A DNA stretch of 18,264 nucleotides, taken from contig CATWQC010000032.1 of the NCBI GenBank assembly GCA_958352845.1, positions 1 through 18,264 on the forward strand, read 5' to 3'. Source of the DNA: an uncultured Collinsella sp. (GTDB taxonomy: Bacteria; Actinomycetota; Coriobacteriia; Coriobacteriales; Coriobacteriaceae). A program made the position numbers and the translations under genes. Shown here piece by piece: positions 8,826-17,400 of this stretch (positions within the stretch are counted from its first letter, which is position 1; each line of letters opens with the position of its first letter). Below the pieces are notes generated by a model, which ran no database searches, had not been told where the DNA came from, and was given only the letters and a program-made list of their open reading frames with translations.

Positions 8826-8860
8826 AGCCTCCGTTCCCGCGTTGGGACGGAGGCTTTTTC
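8826..8860 (+). terminator. intrinsic terminator of guaA
   Basis: AGCCTCCG-T-TCCC (8826-8838) pairs with GGGACGGAGGCT (8844-8855) with one bulged T and a 5-nt loop, followed by TTTTT (8855-8859). It is a canonical Rho-independent terminator, 115 bp after the guaA stop. The stretch between shows nothing else recognisable. Confidence 0.85.
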
Positions 8861-8868
8861 TTTGTCGT

Positions 8869-9242
8869 TTTACTCCCTTTCACCTGCGATTTCGCAATTT
8901 ACTCCCCCGTGTTTCAAGACGGCAAGGCACGGTGCGGCATTCGGAGGAACGGGAGTAAGGATTCATCCCAAGTGAGTAGACGCGCGATTTTTGTCTCCGA
9001 GAGCCAAACGGGGCCGTTTCGGGGCCTGTGAAACTCAAATCGAACTCAATAGGCTTTTCGGCGGTCTTCTCACAGCGTTTTCCCAGGTGGTTAATGGGGA
9101 GTAAAGAATCTCGCCGCCTCAATGAAAACGGGAGTAACCAGGGGAAATGCCGCGGCGTACTGCCGCGTGCCGCCGTGTAAGCCACCGCGTCATTTACTCC
9201 CCAGGTGCGCCGGAAATGCCTTGGCATGCAATGGGGAGTAAA
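8869..9242. repeat. array of seven TTTACTCCC / GGGAGTAA(A) motifs in both orientations
   Basis: This gene-free region between the guaA terminator and the XRE repressor gene holds TTTACTCCC at 8869, 8898 and 9193, and GGGAGTAA at 8951, 9097, 9130 and 9234. Two copies share a 13-bp core, AATGGGGAGTAAA (9093-9105 and 9230-9242), and two share AACGGGAGTAA (8948 and 9127). The last pair forms an 11-bp perfect inverted repeat (9193-9203 with 9232-9242) around a short ATGCC-TT-GGCAT stem. A further stem, CGCGGC/GCCGCG, lies at 9151-9167. A minus-strand frame of 115 codons (8880-9227) crosses it but lacks family features. Possible roles are integrase arm sites, protein-binding sites or a REP-like element. 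Confidence 0.65.
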
Positions 9243-9329
9243 AACTCAGCTTACGCAGGCCCGAGCGGCGCTCGCCGCCTGGTCCACCGTCCTGATTCGG
9301 TTGCGTTGATCGCGAAATGCGGAGAGCCG

Positions 9330-9743
9330 CTACAGCGAGGCTTTCCAGTCCTCGTATTCGTCGGCGTCGATCTTGCCGTTTTCGAGCTGCGCGCGCTTCT
9401 CTGCCCACAGTTCGATCGCCATCGCGGCTTTGGGCGCGTGCGGCGCCTTGGGGTTCAGGGAGAGGCCCGTGCCGTCGGCTGCGGGCACGATGCCGAAGGA
9501 GTCCTCGAGCCGCACGAGCAGCGACATGAGGTCGCCCGCAGTCTCGACGCCGTAATCCTTGAGGGCGTTGACGGACACGCCGAGCGCCGCGGAGATGGAC
9601 TCGAGCAGCTCGGGCTTCACGGCGCGGATGCCGCTCTCGTAGTGGCGCACGGCCCCCTCGGTCAGGCCGACCGCCTCGGCGAGCTGCGCCTGCGTCATGC
9701 CGCGCGACTTGCGGTACCGCCTTATGTTCTCGCCTACGGACAT
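9330..9743 (-). CDS. XRE-family repressor of the integration module
   Basis: A 137-residue regulator. The ATG at 9743 is chosen because AGGAGGAGGG precedes it and MSVGENIRRYRKSRGMTQAQ is the classical start of a Cro/C1-type HTH. A start at 9803 would add 20 atypical residues. The HTH occupies about residues 5-60 (TQAQLAEAVGLTEGAVRHYE, 17-36). The C-terminal part, to LENGKIDADEYEDWKASL, is charged and has no peptidase motif, so RecA-type or ImmA-type cleavage within the protein is not suggested. It diverges from xis-int across a 140-bp control region with its own promoter (9775-9803). It probably represses the integrase operon and itself, like a prophage or ICE immunity repressor. Confidence 0.88.
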   Translation of the reverse strand: MSVGENIRRYRKSRGMTQAQLAEAVGLTEGAVRHYESGIRAVKPELLESISAALGVSVNALKDYGVETAGDLMSLLVRLEDSFGIVPAADGTGLSLNPKAPHAPKAAMAIELWAEKRAQLENGKIDADEYEDWKASL

Positions 9744-9774
9744 GAGCCCTCCTCCTGGAATTACGTACCAGCAC

Positions 9775-9803
9775 ATCTTATCAGCGTACGCAAATGTACG
9801 CAA
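9775..9803 (-). promoter_or_regulatory. predicted promoter of the XRE repressor
   Basis: Read on the minus strand, TTGCGT (9803-9798) and TAAGAT (9780-9775) are separated by 17 bp. The -10 box ends 32 bp upstream of the start codon at 9743. GTACG repeats fall between and around the boxes, suggesting autoregulation. Confidence 0.6.
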
Positions 9804-9808
9804 TTCTA

Positions 9809-9837
9809 TTGACAGTACAGATATGTACGTTTACTCT
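9809..9837 (+). promoter_or_regulatory. predicted promoter of the xis-int operon
   Basis: A consensus -35 TTGACA (9809-9814) and a weaker -10 TACTCT (9832-9837) are 17 bp apart. The spacer holds GTAC-6-GTAC (9815-9828), an inverted repeat placed where a bound repressor would block polymerase. Confidence 0.7.
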
Positions 9838-9883
9838 GAATCTGTGAACCGTACGTATCCGTACGCCATTGATTGGAGGAGCC

Positions 9884-10087
9884 ATGGACGAGAAGGTGGC
9901 GAAGACGCCGAGGCCGCACATGCTGGACGCCGACGAGGTCGCGGAGCTGCTGAGGATCAAGAAAGGCAGCGCCTACGAGGTGATCAGGAAGATAAACGCC
10001 GAGCAGGAGGCGCGCGGGCGCGTGGTCATCCGCGGGCGCGTTCGAAGCGACGTCTTCGACGCCCTGTACTTCCCGGAGGTGGACTGA
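9884..10087 (+). CDS. xis: excisionase-like HTH protein
   Basis: A 67-residue basic protein starting at the ATG behind TTGGAGGAGCC. HMLDADEVAELLRIKKGSAYEVIRKINAE (about 12-40) is a MerR/excisionase-type winged HTH of the kind placed directly before tyrosine integrases. Such proteins bend attachment-site DNA and steer recombination toward excision, and some also repress the operon. Its stop TGA (10085-10087) is one base before the integrase ATG, so the two are translationally coupled. It is the first gene of the operon driven by the TTGACA promoter. A role as a plain DNA-binding regulator cannot be excluded. Confidence 0.85.
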   Translation: MDEKVAKTPRPHMLDADEVAELLRIKKGSAYEVIRKINAEQEARGRVVIRGRVRSDVFDALYFPEVD

Positions 10088-10088
10088 C

Positions 10089-11159
10089 ATGCCCGTGTAC
10101 AAGGACGACGGCAACGGCACGTTCTACGTGCAGTGCTACTACCGCGACGCCCGCGGCTCGAAGCGCCACAAGACGAAGCGCGGCTTCTCCTCCGAGGTGG
10201 AGGCCGCAGTGTGGGAGAGCCAGTTCAAGAGCCTTAACGGCGGGGCCATGGACATGACGTTCTCCGAGTTCGTCGAGGTGTACGCCTCCGAGGTGAAGCC
10301 GCGCATACGCGAGCACACGTGGATCACCAAGGAGTACATCATCAACGACAAGCTCGTGCCGTTCTTCGGGGACATGCGCATGTGCGACGTGAGGCCGATC
10401 GACGTCATCAGGTGGCAAAACGAGCTCACCGAGCACCGGGACGCCGACGGGAAGCCCTGGGCACCGACGTACCTGCGCACAGTGAACAACCAGCTCAACG
10501 CCATCTTCAACCACGCCGAGCGCTACTACGGCCTCAGCGACAACCCGGTGCGCAGGGTCGACAAGATAGGCTCGAAGAAGGGCGGCGAGATGCAGTTCTG
10601 GACCAAGGACGAGTACCTGAGGTTCAGCGAGGCCGTCATGGACAAGCCTCTCTCATTCCACGCCTTCGAGCTGCTTTACTGGACGGGCATACGCTGCGGC
10701 GAGCTCCTGGCGCTCACGCCGTCCGACTTCATGCTGGAGAGCTCGCGGCTGCGCATCAACAAGTCGTACCAGAGCCTCAACGGCGTTGACACCGTGACCG
10801 ACCCCAAGACGCCCAAGTCCGTGCGCACGATCGTCATGCCCGCCTTCCTGCGCGACGAGATGGCGGACTTCATCGAGATGCGCGACGACGTCGCCCCCGA
10901 CGAGCGCCTGTTCGCCGTGACCAAGCACTTCCTGGCCCACGAGATGGAGCGCGGGTGCAAGGCGTCGGGCGTGAAGCGCATCCGCATACACGACATACGC
11001 CACAGCCATGTGAGCCTGCTGATAGAGATGGGCTTCTCCGCGCTGGCCATCGCCGAGCGCATGGGCCACGAGGCGGTGGACATCACCTACCGCTACGCGC
11101 ACCTGTTCCCCACGAAGCAGGACGAGATGGCCGCCGCGCTCGACGGGGCGAGGGGGTAA
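10089..11159 (+). CDS. int: tyrosine recombinase / integrase
   Basis: A 356-residue site-specific recombinase that would integrate and excise the island. An N-terminal AP2-like arm-binding region (KDDGNGTFYVQCYYRDARGS, about 5-24) is followed by a SAM-like core-binding domain (about 55-160). The catalytic domain shows Arg202 in TGIRCGELLAL, a Lys in DPKTPKSVRTI (240-243), His301 and Arg304 in HDIRHSHVSLL, His327 in MGHE and the nucleophile Tyr336 in YRYAHLF. All expected residues are present, so it should be active. The arm-binding domain implies repeated arm sites near the attachment site. The gene starts one base after xis. Confidence 0.95.
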   Translation: MPVYKDDGNGTFYVQCYYRDARGSKRHKTKRGFSSEVEAAVWESQFKSLNGGAMDMTFSEFVEVYASEVKPRIREHTWITKEYIINDKLVPFFGDMRMCDVRPIDVIRWQNELTEHRDADGKPWAPTYLRTVNNQLNAIFNHAERYYGLSDNPVRRVDKIGSKKGGEMQFWTKDEYLRFSEAVMDKPLSFHAFELLYWTGIRCGELLALTPSDFMLESSRLRINKSYQSLNGVDTVTDPKTPKSVRTIVMPAFLRDEMADFIEMRDDVAPDERLFAVTKHFLAHEMERGCKASGVKRIRIHDIRHSHVSLLIEMGFSALAIAERMGHEAVDITYRYAHLFPTKQDEMAAALDGARG

Positions 11160-11164
11160 GAAGG

Positions 11165-11590
11165 ATGCCGTGCGAGAACAGCGCCCGCAAGCGCAGCAAG
11201 ACGATGGCGTTCCGCTGCACGCCCGAGGAGCGCAAGCTCATATGCGAGATGGCAGCCTGGAGCGGCATGAACAGGCAGGACTACATCATCGCCAAGCTCA
11301 CCGATACCCAGGTCGAGGTGAGGCCCTCCGTGAGCGTGCAGAAGGCACTGAGGGACTCGATGGCGGAATTGGCCAAGGAGGTGCGGCTGGCGGCCTCCTA
11401 CGGCGAGCTGAGCGAGTCCCTGCAACAGAGAATTGAGCACGTGATGAGGTTCTTCCTAGCGCTCGGCGAGCCTCTTGACGCGCCGACGGAAGAGACATCG
11501 CCACGAACTACGTTTTTGGAAGAGCCGGTTCCATCCGTCATCGATGCGGGTTCCGACACCGCAAGCATCTTCGAGATGGGACGCAGGTAG
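11165..11590 (+). CDS. mobilisation-type / ribbon-helix-helix DNA-binding protein
   Basis: A 141-residue protein starting 5 bp after the integrase stop. RKRSKTMAFRCTPEERKLIC followed by EMAAWSGMNRQDYIIAKLTD (about 9-48) matches small MobC-like or relaxosome accessory proteins of Gram-positive integrative elements. These have a basic N-terminus, a beta strand, and helices with the SGM-x-x-QDYI signature. A helical stretch (about 60-105) and an acidic, variable tail follow. In related elements such a gene usually precedes a relaxase; none is present in this window. Its stop is three bases from the stop of the opposing DUF262 gene. The family call is by motif recognition only. Confidence 0.75.
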   Translation: MPCENSARKRSKTMAFRCTPEERKLICEMAAWSGMNRQDYIIAKLTDTQVEVRPSVSVQKALRDSMAELAKEVRLAASYGELSESLQQRIEHVMRFFLALGEPLDAPTEETSPRTTFLEEPVPSVIDAGSDTASIFEMGRR

Positions 11591-11593
11591 GGC

Positions 11594-13297
11594 CTAGCGC
11601 CAGACCTCCAACGCCTTGTCCGCAAGCCATTCGGCGCGATCGGCGATATCGCCCTCGTTCCAAGACTCCTTCTCTAGGGCGCCGGCCATGGTCGCAAGGC
11701 CGGCGGCGCAGAGGGCAAGGCCGTCCTTGTATCCCTTTCCCTGCTTCTTGGTGGGCCAATCGGCATCGCGGATGGAGGCGTTGAGCGAATGCGTGATGAT
11801 GGCGAGGTTGCCGAGCGTGAGGAGCTTCCGGTCCCTTCGCGTGGCAGCCTCATCGTCGAGGGCTCCCCATTTGTTGCGCCACTTCTTGGGCATCATGTGC
11901 TCGAGGGTGTACTGGTTGAACCCGAGCAGGGCCGTGCTGCTCATGCCCGGACGAATGGCGCTTTCCAGCAGATAGAGGACGCCCTTGGACTGGAGGTTGT
12001 ACAGACACGATTCCTCGAATGCCGCTCGAACCTCGGCGTCGCCGGGCATGTACGTCGTCGCCTCGTCATTGGCTTCGAGAGCCTTCCTCAGCGCCTCCGC
12101 GTCCTTCACCTCGTTCAAGATCAGCGAGGTGAACAGCCTGTTGTAGTTCTTCGTGGTCGCCTGAACCAGCATTCGGCGGACGATGTAGCTCTCAAGCAGG
12201 GCGTAGATCTTAGATTCCTCGCTCGAAGACTCCGCGTTCTTTCGAACGTAGAGCACGTACGGGATGAGCGTCGAGTTCTTGAGGCCGAATATCAGCACGT
12301 TCAGGCGCTCGACGCCGGAAGCGGAGGGGATGTCCGCGTCGCAGTAGCCAGGGTCGAACGTGGACTCGAACGCCTCGGCATACGCCTTCATGTTGTCGAG
12401 AATCTCGACCTTGTCGCCGTTGCAGTACCTGCCGATGAAATCCTTGTAGGACTGGAAGAGGTTCGAAGTACGCGAATAGAAGAGCTTGTCCTCGGTCGTG
12501 ACGCCACGCCTCTTGTCCTGGACCAGAATCTGGAGGAACGCGTCGAAGAAGAGGTCGACGAGCGTGCGCTTGATGCGCCCGGTAACGATCTCCTGCTCCC
12601 AATACTCCCTCTTCTCAGCCGTGGGCTCGAAGACGTCTTCCCAGCACTCCTTGAACGCCTGCTCGTTCTCGCGGTTGAAGAAGTAGTTCTTAAGGAGCTC
12701 CGCCGTCGTCAGGCGCACCCCGAGCGAGTTGATGGTGTCGAATATCTGCTGCTCGTCCTCGCCCTCGGTAAGATCGATGCAGACGAACTGGACGTTCGAC
12801 TTGATCGTGTTCCTGTCGACCTTCTCCGGGTCGATATTCTTGAGGAAGTAGTTGTAGGCAAGGACGATGGCCGAGGAGCCCTCGAGGGGTTCGCAGCCCG
12901 TGGCGCTGACGACCTTTTCGAAATCCTGCCGGTCGTACTTGCCGTGCCGCAAGGCGACATCGCCGGTCTCCAGGACGAAATCTCGCTCAAACAAATTGTT
13001 GGTGCCGTTTTTTGCACAGAGTGCCTTGAAGAAGATGACCATGGTCGTGAGTCGCTGCTGGCCGTCGATGACGGTGCGAACCTCGGAGACCTCGGACCAG
13101 GTGTTGCCGGAGGAGGCCTGCTTCAGGATGATGGAGCCCAGGAAATAGGGCCGCTTCGAGGCCGTGACGAACTCCATGTCGCCGAGGAAACGCTCCCATT
13201 GCTCTTCTCCCCAGACGTACGCCCTTTGGTAAAAAGGTATTTCGAGCAGGCGCGATCCGTTGAACACGCCGCTTATCGTTGCTTTTCCTGCATCCAT
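11594..13297 (-). CDS. DUF262/DUF1524 GmrSD-like modification-dependent nuclease
   Basis: A 567-residue single-chain protein. The N-terminal DUF262 part has IPFYQRAYVW (20-29) and VIDGQQRLTTM (76-86), the conserved ParB/Srx-like nucleotide-binding motifs of GmrS. The C-terminal DUF1524 part has YTLEHMMPKKW (463-473), the His-Me-finger HxxP nuclease signature, and LGNLAIITHSLNASI (about 494-508), the usual following Asn motif. Known relatives (GmrSD, BrxU, SspE) restrict DNA carrying or lacking particular modifications in an NTP-dependent way. Here a helical middle region joins the two. The ATG at 13297 has a weak AGGG/AAGG upstream. It lies downstream of the type III cassette on the same strand but 294 bp from DUF4238, so it may have its own promoter. 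The target modification is unknown. Confidence 0.88.
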   Translation of the reverse strand: MDAGKATISGVFNGSRLLEIPFYQRAYVWGEEQWERFLGDMEFVTASKRPYFLGSIILKQASSGNTWSEVSEVRTVIDGQQRLTTMVIFFKALCAKNGTNNLFERDFVLETGDVALRHGKYDRQDFEKVVSATGCEPLEGSSAIVLAYNYFLKNIDPEKVDRNTIKSNVQFVCIDLTEGEDEQQIFDTINSLGVRLTTAELLKNYFFNRENEQAFKECWEDVFEPTAEKREYWEQEIVTGRIKRTLVDLFFDAFLQILVQDKRRGVTTEDKLFYSRTSNLFQSYKDFIGRYCNGDKVEILDNMKAYAEAFESTFDPGYCDADIPSASGVERLNVLIFGLKNSTLIPYVLYVRKNAESSSEESKIYALLESYIVRRMLVQATTKNYNRLFTSLILNEVKDAEALRKALEANDEATTYMPGDAEVRAAFEESCLYNLQSKGVLYLLESAIRPGMSSTALLGFNQYTLEHMMPKKWRNKWGALDDEAATRRDRKLLTLGNLAIITHSLNASIRDADWPTKKQGKGYKDGLALCAAGLATMAGALEKESWNEGDIADRAEWLADKALEVWR

Positions 13298-13348
13298 CCT
13301 TAAAGCCCTATCTATCCTTTGCGGTTATTGCTGGCGGGGTCAATTTTA

Positions 13349-13567
13349 TCAATACGCTGCTTGACCCTTTAATGTTCCCGGTCCTTGCCGTCTTCTCCCC
13401 AGAAGGTGCTCGAAGATGATGCGCAGGTCCTCGTCATCAAGGCAGCCGCCCTCGAGGCAGCCACGGTCGATGGTATCGATCATCGTCTGCCCCTTCTTCT
13501 TCGAGCGGTCGTAGATCACTGTGTCGAGGGATAGCTCCCTGCCGTCGCGCGTGAACATCTCGTGCAT
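13349..13567 (-). pseudogene. 72-codon ORF of unknown origin, possible gene remnant
   Basis: This is in the same frame as the DUF4238 gene and begins just past its TGA. Codons up to about HLLG (13400) show the G/C-rich third positions of the neighbours. After that the composition changes (AGA, GGA, ACA, TTA), as if a longer gene had been cut. No ribosome-binding site precedes the ATG. The sequence (MHEMFTRDGRELSLDTVIYD onward, then acidic LDDEDLRIIFEHLL) matches no family I recognise. It may be a fragment left by recombination, an unannotated small protein or chance. The rest of the 13298-13591 gap shows only a 7-bp hairpin (13337-13343 with 13361-13367). Confidence 0.35.
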
Positions 13568-13591
13568 GAATTCGGCACTGTTCGCTTGACT

Positions 13592-14476
13592 TCAATCGCG
13601 TACCGCGTGCTCGAGCGGGCCGCTTCCCCTCGATATGGCGACATCCCAATGCTCGCAGTTAAGCAGAAGAAGTCGGTTCATGAACTCGACGCCCGAAAAA
13701 CCGAGTCTCGCAAACGGCGGAAATAGAGGGTCATCTGAAAAGACCGCAGCATACTCACTGCTCAACGGCATATACGCGAGATGAAAATCGTACGAGTCGT
13801 CCTCGGGCCCGATGATGAACATAGGCATCGACGTCGTAACGAACCCTGAGCCGACGGGTGCCCTAAGGATGGAGAAGCTCTTCTCAAAAAAAGCCTTTCG
13901 AATACGGTTAACTGGCACAATATCATCGTTGGAGAAGAGCATGGTTGCGGCGGCGGCAAGCTCGACCACCGCTTGGGAATCCCCGCGCCAATCCGACCAA
14001 TCGAGCAAGCCGAGCTCATAGGGTGTCAGATGAACGTTTCTGAGCAGCTCTTCGGCAGTCTCGCGTGACCATTTCTTGTCGACGCGCATACTGATAGGGT
14101 GCCGGACGATGATATTTGCTGCCAGCTCGCAAACGGCGGCTTTCCCATCAGAATACCCTTCGTCTTCGCACTGGTCTTCTTTCTGGCGTTCCAAAAAGCG
14201 ATCGTAAAGCGGCGCGATGCGGCTCTCGAGCTCAGATAGCTTAACCTCGATGAGGTTCTGCGCATAGAATCTGTCTGTCGCATCGCCTGTCGCATCGGCA
14301 TGCTCGACCTCATAAAGATCGCGCATGCTGCAAAGGTTCTCGCAATTCGTGCGGAAGAAGGAGCCCTTCTGTCTGCTGTAGGCATGAAGCTGCCCGGAGG
14401 AATCCGCGAAATGGCGCAGGTAGAACCGCGGCACCCAGTGCTGCTTTCGCGTCATCTTTCCGGGCAGCTTCGACAT
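13592..14476 (-). CDS. DUF4238 protein in the type III restriction operon
   Basis: A 294-residue protein with the DUF4238 N-terminal signature KQHWVPRFYLRHFAD (11-25), followed by the family's aromatic and charged segments. FVTTSMPMFIIG about residue 207 corresponds to the family's usual T-S-D-x-P motif, though Met replaces the Asp here. Function is not established for the family; members occur often in mobile and defence regions. The ATG at 14476 is separated from the res stop by one base (TAG-G-ATG), so translation is probably coupled. An internal ATG (residue 8) is a possible alternative start. No membrane segment or signal peptide is seen. The context suggests an accessory role in the restriction system; this is inference. 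Confidence 0.8.
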   Translation of the reverse strand: MSKLPGKMTRKQHWVPRFYLRHFADSSGQLHAYSRQKGSFFRTNCENLCSMRDLYEVEHADATGDATDRFYAQNLIEVKLSELESRIAPLYDRFLERQKEDQCEDEGYSDGKAAVCELAANIIVRHPISMRVDKKWSRETAEELLRNVHLTPYELGLLDWSDWRGDSQAVVELAAAATMLFSNDDIVPVNRIRKAFFEKSFSILRAPVGSGFVTTSMPMFIIGPEDDSYDFHLAYMPLSSEYAAVFSDDPLFPPFARLGFSGVEFMNRLLLLNCEHWDVAISRGSGPLEHAVRD

Positions 14477-14477
14477 C

Positions 14478-17400
14478 CTAAGCCTTCACCGCCTCGTATT
14501 GGTAGGTCGTGCGCACGTTGTAATGGAAGTCGTTTCCGAGGTCCAGCGCCTCGAAGTGCTTCTTGGCGCAGCCGATCTTGATCTTCTCCGCGTCGCGCAG
14601 GGCGGGCTCGCCGTTCTTGCCGCCCTTGGTCTCGGTCACGAAGTACACGCGGCGCTCGCCGTCGGCCTCCTCGACGTACGCCCAGTCGGGGTTGTAACTG
14701 CCGAGCGGCGTGTCGATCTTGAACGCCGAGGGCAATTTCGCGAACACGAGAACCTCCTCCTGCTTGTCTAGAGCCTCGGCAAAGGAGCGCTCGACCCCCG
14801 CCGAGTCGTAGACCACGTAGTTGTACAGGCTCTTGCTCGTCATGTCCGGCTTCCACGCGTTCTGCCCAAGGTAGGCCGTGTAGTCGTCAAGCTCGAGGTC
14901 GCGCATGGTGTACCACTCGTCCTCGGGAAGGCGCACGTACTTGATGCCCTGGGCGATGAGGTCGTTCTTCACGCGGTTGATCTTGTCGCCGACCTGCGCG
15001 AGGAAGGTCGCGGGGTCGATCTCGAACTCGTCGAGGCGGCTGCAGCCCTCGAGGATCGCCTTGATGGTGCCGCGGGTGAGCCCGACGGCGTCCTGCAGCT
15101 CTGCGATCGGGTCGGGAAGGTCGTATTTCACCTTTCCCGAAACGGACACCACGGAGGTGCCCGTGCCCTCGGCGCTCACGCCCGCGTCGTCGATGCCCAG
15201 CGAGGCACGCTCGCTCGTCACCTGGGGCGGGCGCACGGCGAGCATGCCGTCGACAGCTTCGATGGCATGTTCGATGAGCTTGCCGGAGTCGACCTCGACC
15301 TGGAAGCGCGTGCGCTGGCGGATGCGGTCCCACAGGGCCTGGAACGCAGGGTCGAGCGTGACGTCCTTCTGCAGCTCGACCGAGACCTCCTTGGCCTTGT
15401 CACGGATCTGGACCCTCTGGGACTTGTGGATGATGATCGCCTCGACCTGCTCCTTGGCAGGCTCGAGCTCGGCGGGGAGCTCGACCTTGCCCTCCTCGGC
15501 GGCCGCCTTCAGCTCGGGCGTCACCGCGCCCTTGTCGTCGACCATGCCGGTCGCGACGAGGTGGTCGTAGACCTGCTTGGACTTCTCGTAGCCCAGGCGC
15601 TCCTCGACGCCATCATCGCCCTTGACCGTGACCTTCGTGAAGCTCTCCGGAGTGATGACGCCGAACTTGAAGTCCTCAGCCTCAAGCTCCTTCTGCAGGC
15701 CGTTGGCGAAGTCGTCGTAGCTCTCGTTCGCGATGACGGTGAGCACGTTCGCCTCTGGGTCGTACAGGCGCTCGCCATCCTGGTTCACGCACAGGCGCAG
15801 ACCGCGGCCGATCTTCTGGCGCTTGGTCAGGTTGTCCTTTGTCTCGACGAGCGTGCAGATCTGGAACACGTTGGGGTTGTTCCAGCCCTCCTTGAGCGCG
15901 GAGTGGCTGAAGACGAAAGAGACGTCCTTGTCCGCGTCCTTGCCGTCCGGGAAGGAGATGAGCGTCTCCTTCTTCTGCATGATGAGCTCGAAGGCCCCGG
16001 CGTCGTCGGCGGTGCCGGCGGCTCCCTTGGAGTCCTTGAACTTGCCCTTCTTGTCCTTGGCGAAGTATCCCTGGTGCACGGCGTGGGGGTCGCGCACCAG
16101 CGGGGCGCCGACGGCTTCGTAGCACTCGAGCCACGTGCCCTTGCCGATCCCCGCCGCCTTTGCGATGCGACGAGGCGCCTTCGAGTTCAGGGCACCTGCG
16201 TACTCCTCCTCAAACATCAGGGCGTACAGGCCGCCGTGGACTTCGGGCTCGTAGACGCGGTATCGGTCGACGCGGTCGATGAAGAAGAGCGAGAGCACCT
16301 TCACGCCGCGCGGCCACAGCTCGAACTGGCGGGCCAGGTGGTCCTCGATGGTGCGGCGGATCTGCGCGCGCTTGACGACCTCCTCGTTGACGTCGCCCAG
16401 CGCCTCGCCGAGCTCGAGCACCTCGCCGTTCTGGAACTCTATGAACTCGTCGCCCACTGCGGCGCCGATGTTGTTGACCACCCAGCCGCTCTCGTAGTCG
16501 CTGTTCTCGCCGCTCTTCTGGTAGAGGTCGTTGCCGGTCTTCACCGTGACGGCCTTGCGCTTCTGCGTGCCGTCGGCCTGGCGCACGTCGATGGACACCT
16601 TGGCGGAGAACGGGTCGGACTTGACGGACTCGAGCCTCACGTACGCGCCGTTGAGGTTCGCCTCGGCCTTGATCGAGTCCACGCAGATGCCCTTCACCAG
16701 GTGGCGCTCGAAGGCGTCGACCGGCGTGAGGCGGTAGATCATGTTGTAGGCCTGCTTGTGCGTGGCCGAGTAGCGCAGCACGAACAGCGGGTTCAGGCTC
16801 TTGATGGCGGCCTTGGCCTGCTTGGTGTTGTCGACGCTCTGGGGCTCGTCGATGATGACGACGGGCTTGCAGGCGCTCACGAGCTCGCGAGGGCTGAAGC
16901 CGCCGGTGAGCTTCTCGCTGGGACGGTGGAAGAGGTTGCCCTCCTTCGCGGTGCCATCCTTCTCGAGGCCCTTGTTGAACGCGTCGATGTTGATGACCAT
17001 GACCTGGATGGAGCTCGACGTGGCGAAGTTACCCACCGGCCCCATGTCCTTCGAGTCGTACACGAAGTAGTCGAGCGGCGTGCGGTCGTAGAGCGTCTCG
17101 AAGTGCCTGCGGGTGGTCTGGAGGCTCTTGAGGACGCCCTCGCGGATGGCCACGCTCGGCACGACGATAACGAACTTGGTGATGCCGTAGCGGCGGTTTA
17201 GCTCGTAGATGGAGCGGATGTAGACGTAGGTCTTGCCGGTGCCGGTCTCCATCTCGACGGTGAAGTCTCGCAGGCGCCCATCGGTGAGGACGTCGGTTGC
17301 CGGGAGGCAGCCCTCCTCCTGCACGGCGTGCAGGTTGTCGAGGAGCTGGCCCGGCGCCACGCGAAGCTCGTTGCCGTGGCCGACCATGAGCTCGCCGATT

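Larger units (their letters stand above)
9762..9865. promoter_or_regulatory. cluster of GTACG operator-like sites between divergent promoters
   Basis: TACGTA (9762-9767), GCGTACGC (9784-9791), ATGTACGC (9795-9801), GTACAGATATGTAC (9815-9828), and CCGTACG twice with a 10-bp period (9849-9855 and 9859-9865) lie in about 100 bp. Several are palindromic. They overlap both promoters and the leader of xis, which matches a multi-operator phage-type switch bound by the XRE repressor. Site assignment is by eye. Confidence 0.6.
9330..11590. mobile_element. integration and control module of a genomic island
   Basis: The set comprises an XRE repressor on minus and, on plus, an excisionase-like gene, a tyrosine recombinase and a mobilisation-type protein, separated by divergent promoters rich in operator-like sites. 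This is the standard switch of a phage-like or integrative element. The cargo appears to be the minus-strand restriction cassette from 11594 to the right edge. Attachment sites could not be fixed, because the other end lies outside the window. Insertion near the 3' end of guaA is inferred from position. Confidence 0.7.

Noticed and set aside
8880..9227. 115-codon minus-strand frame over the motif array
   Set aside because: Arg/Ser/Pro-rich sequence crossing repeated motifs and hairpins, with no ribosome-binding site or family match; treated as a repeat region.
8869..9242. CRISPR array
   Set aside because: Repeats are 9-13 bp, irregularly spaced and in both orientations, with no cas genes nearby.
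11789..13303. 504-codon plus-strand frame opposite the DUF262 gene
   Set aside because: Repetitive Val/Leu/Glu/Arg composition without motifs; DUF262 and DUF1524 signatures lie on the minus strand.
15267..17201. 644-codon plus-strand frame opposite res
   Set aside because: Shadow of the Res gene; no motif, and helicase and nuclease motifs are on minus.
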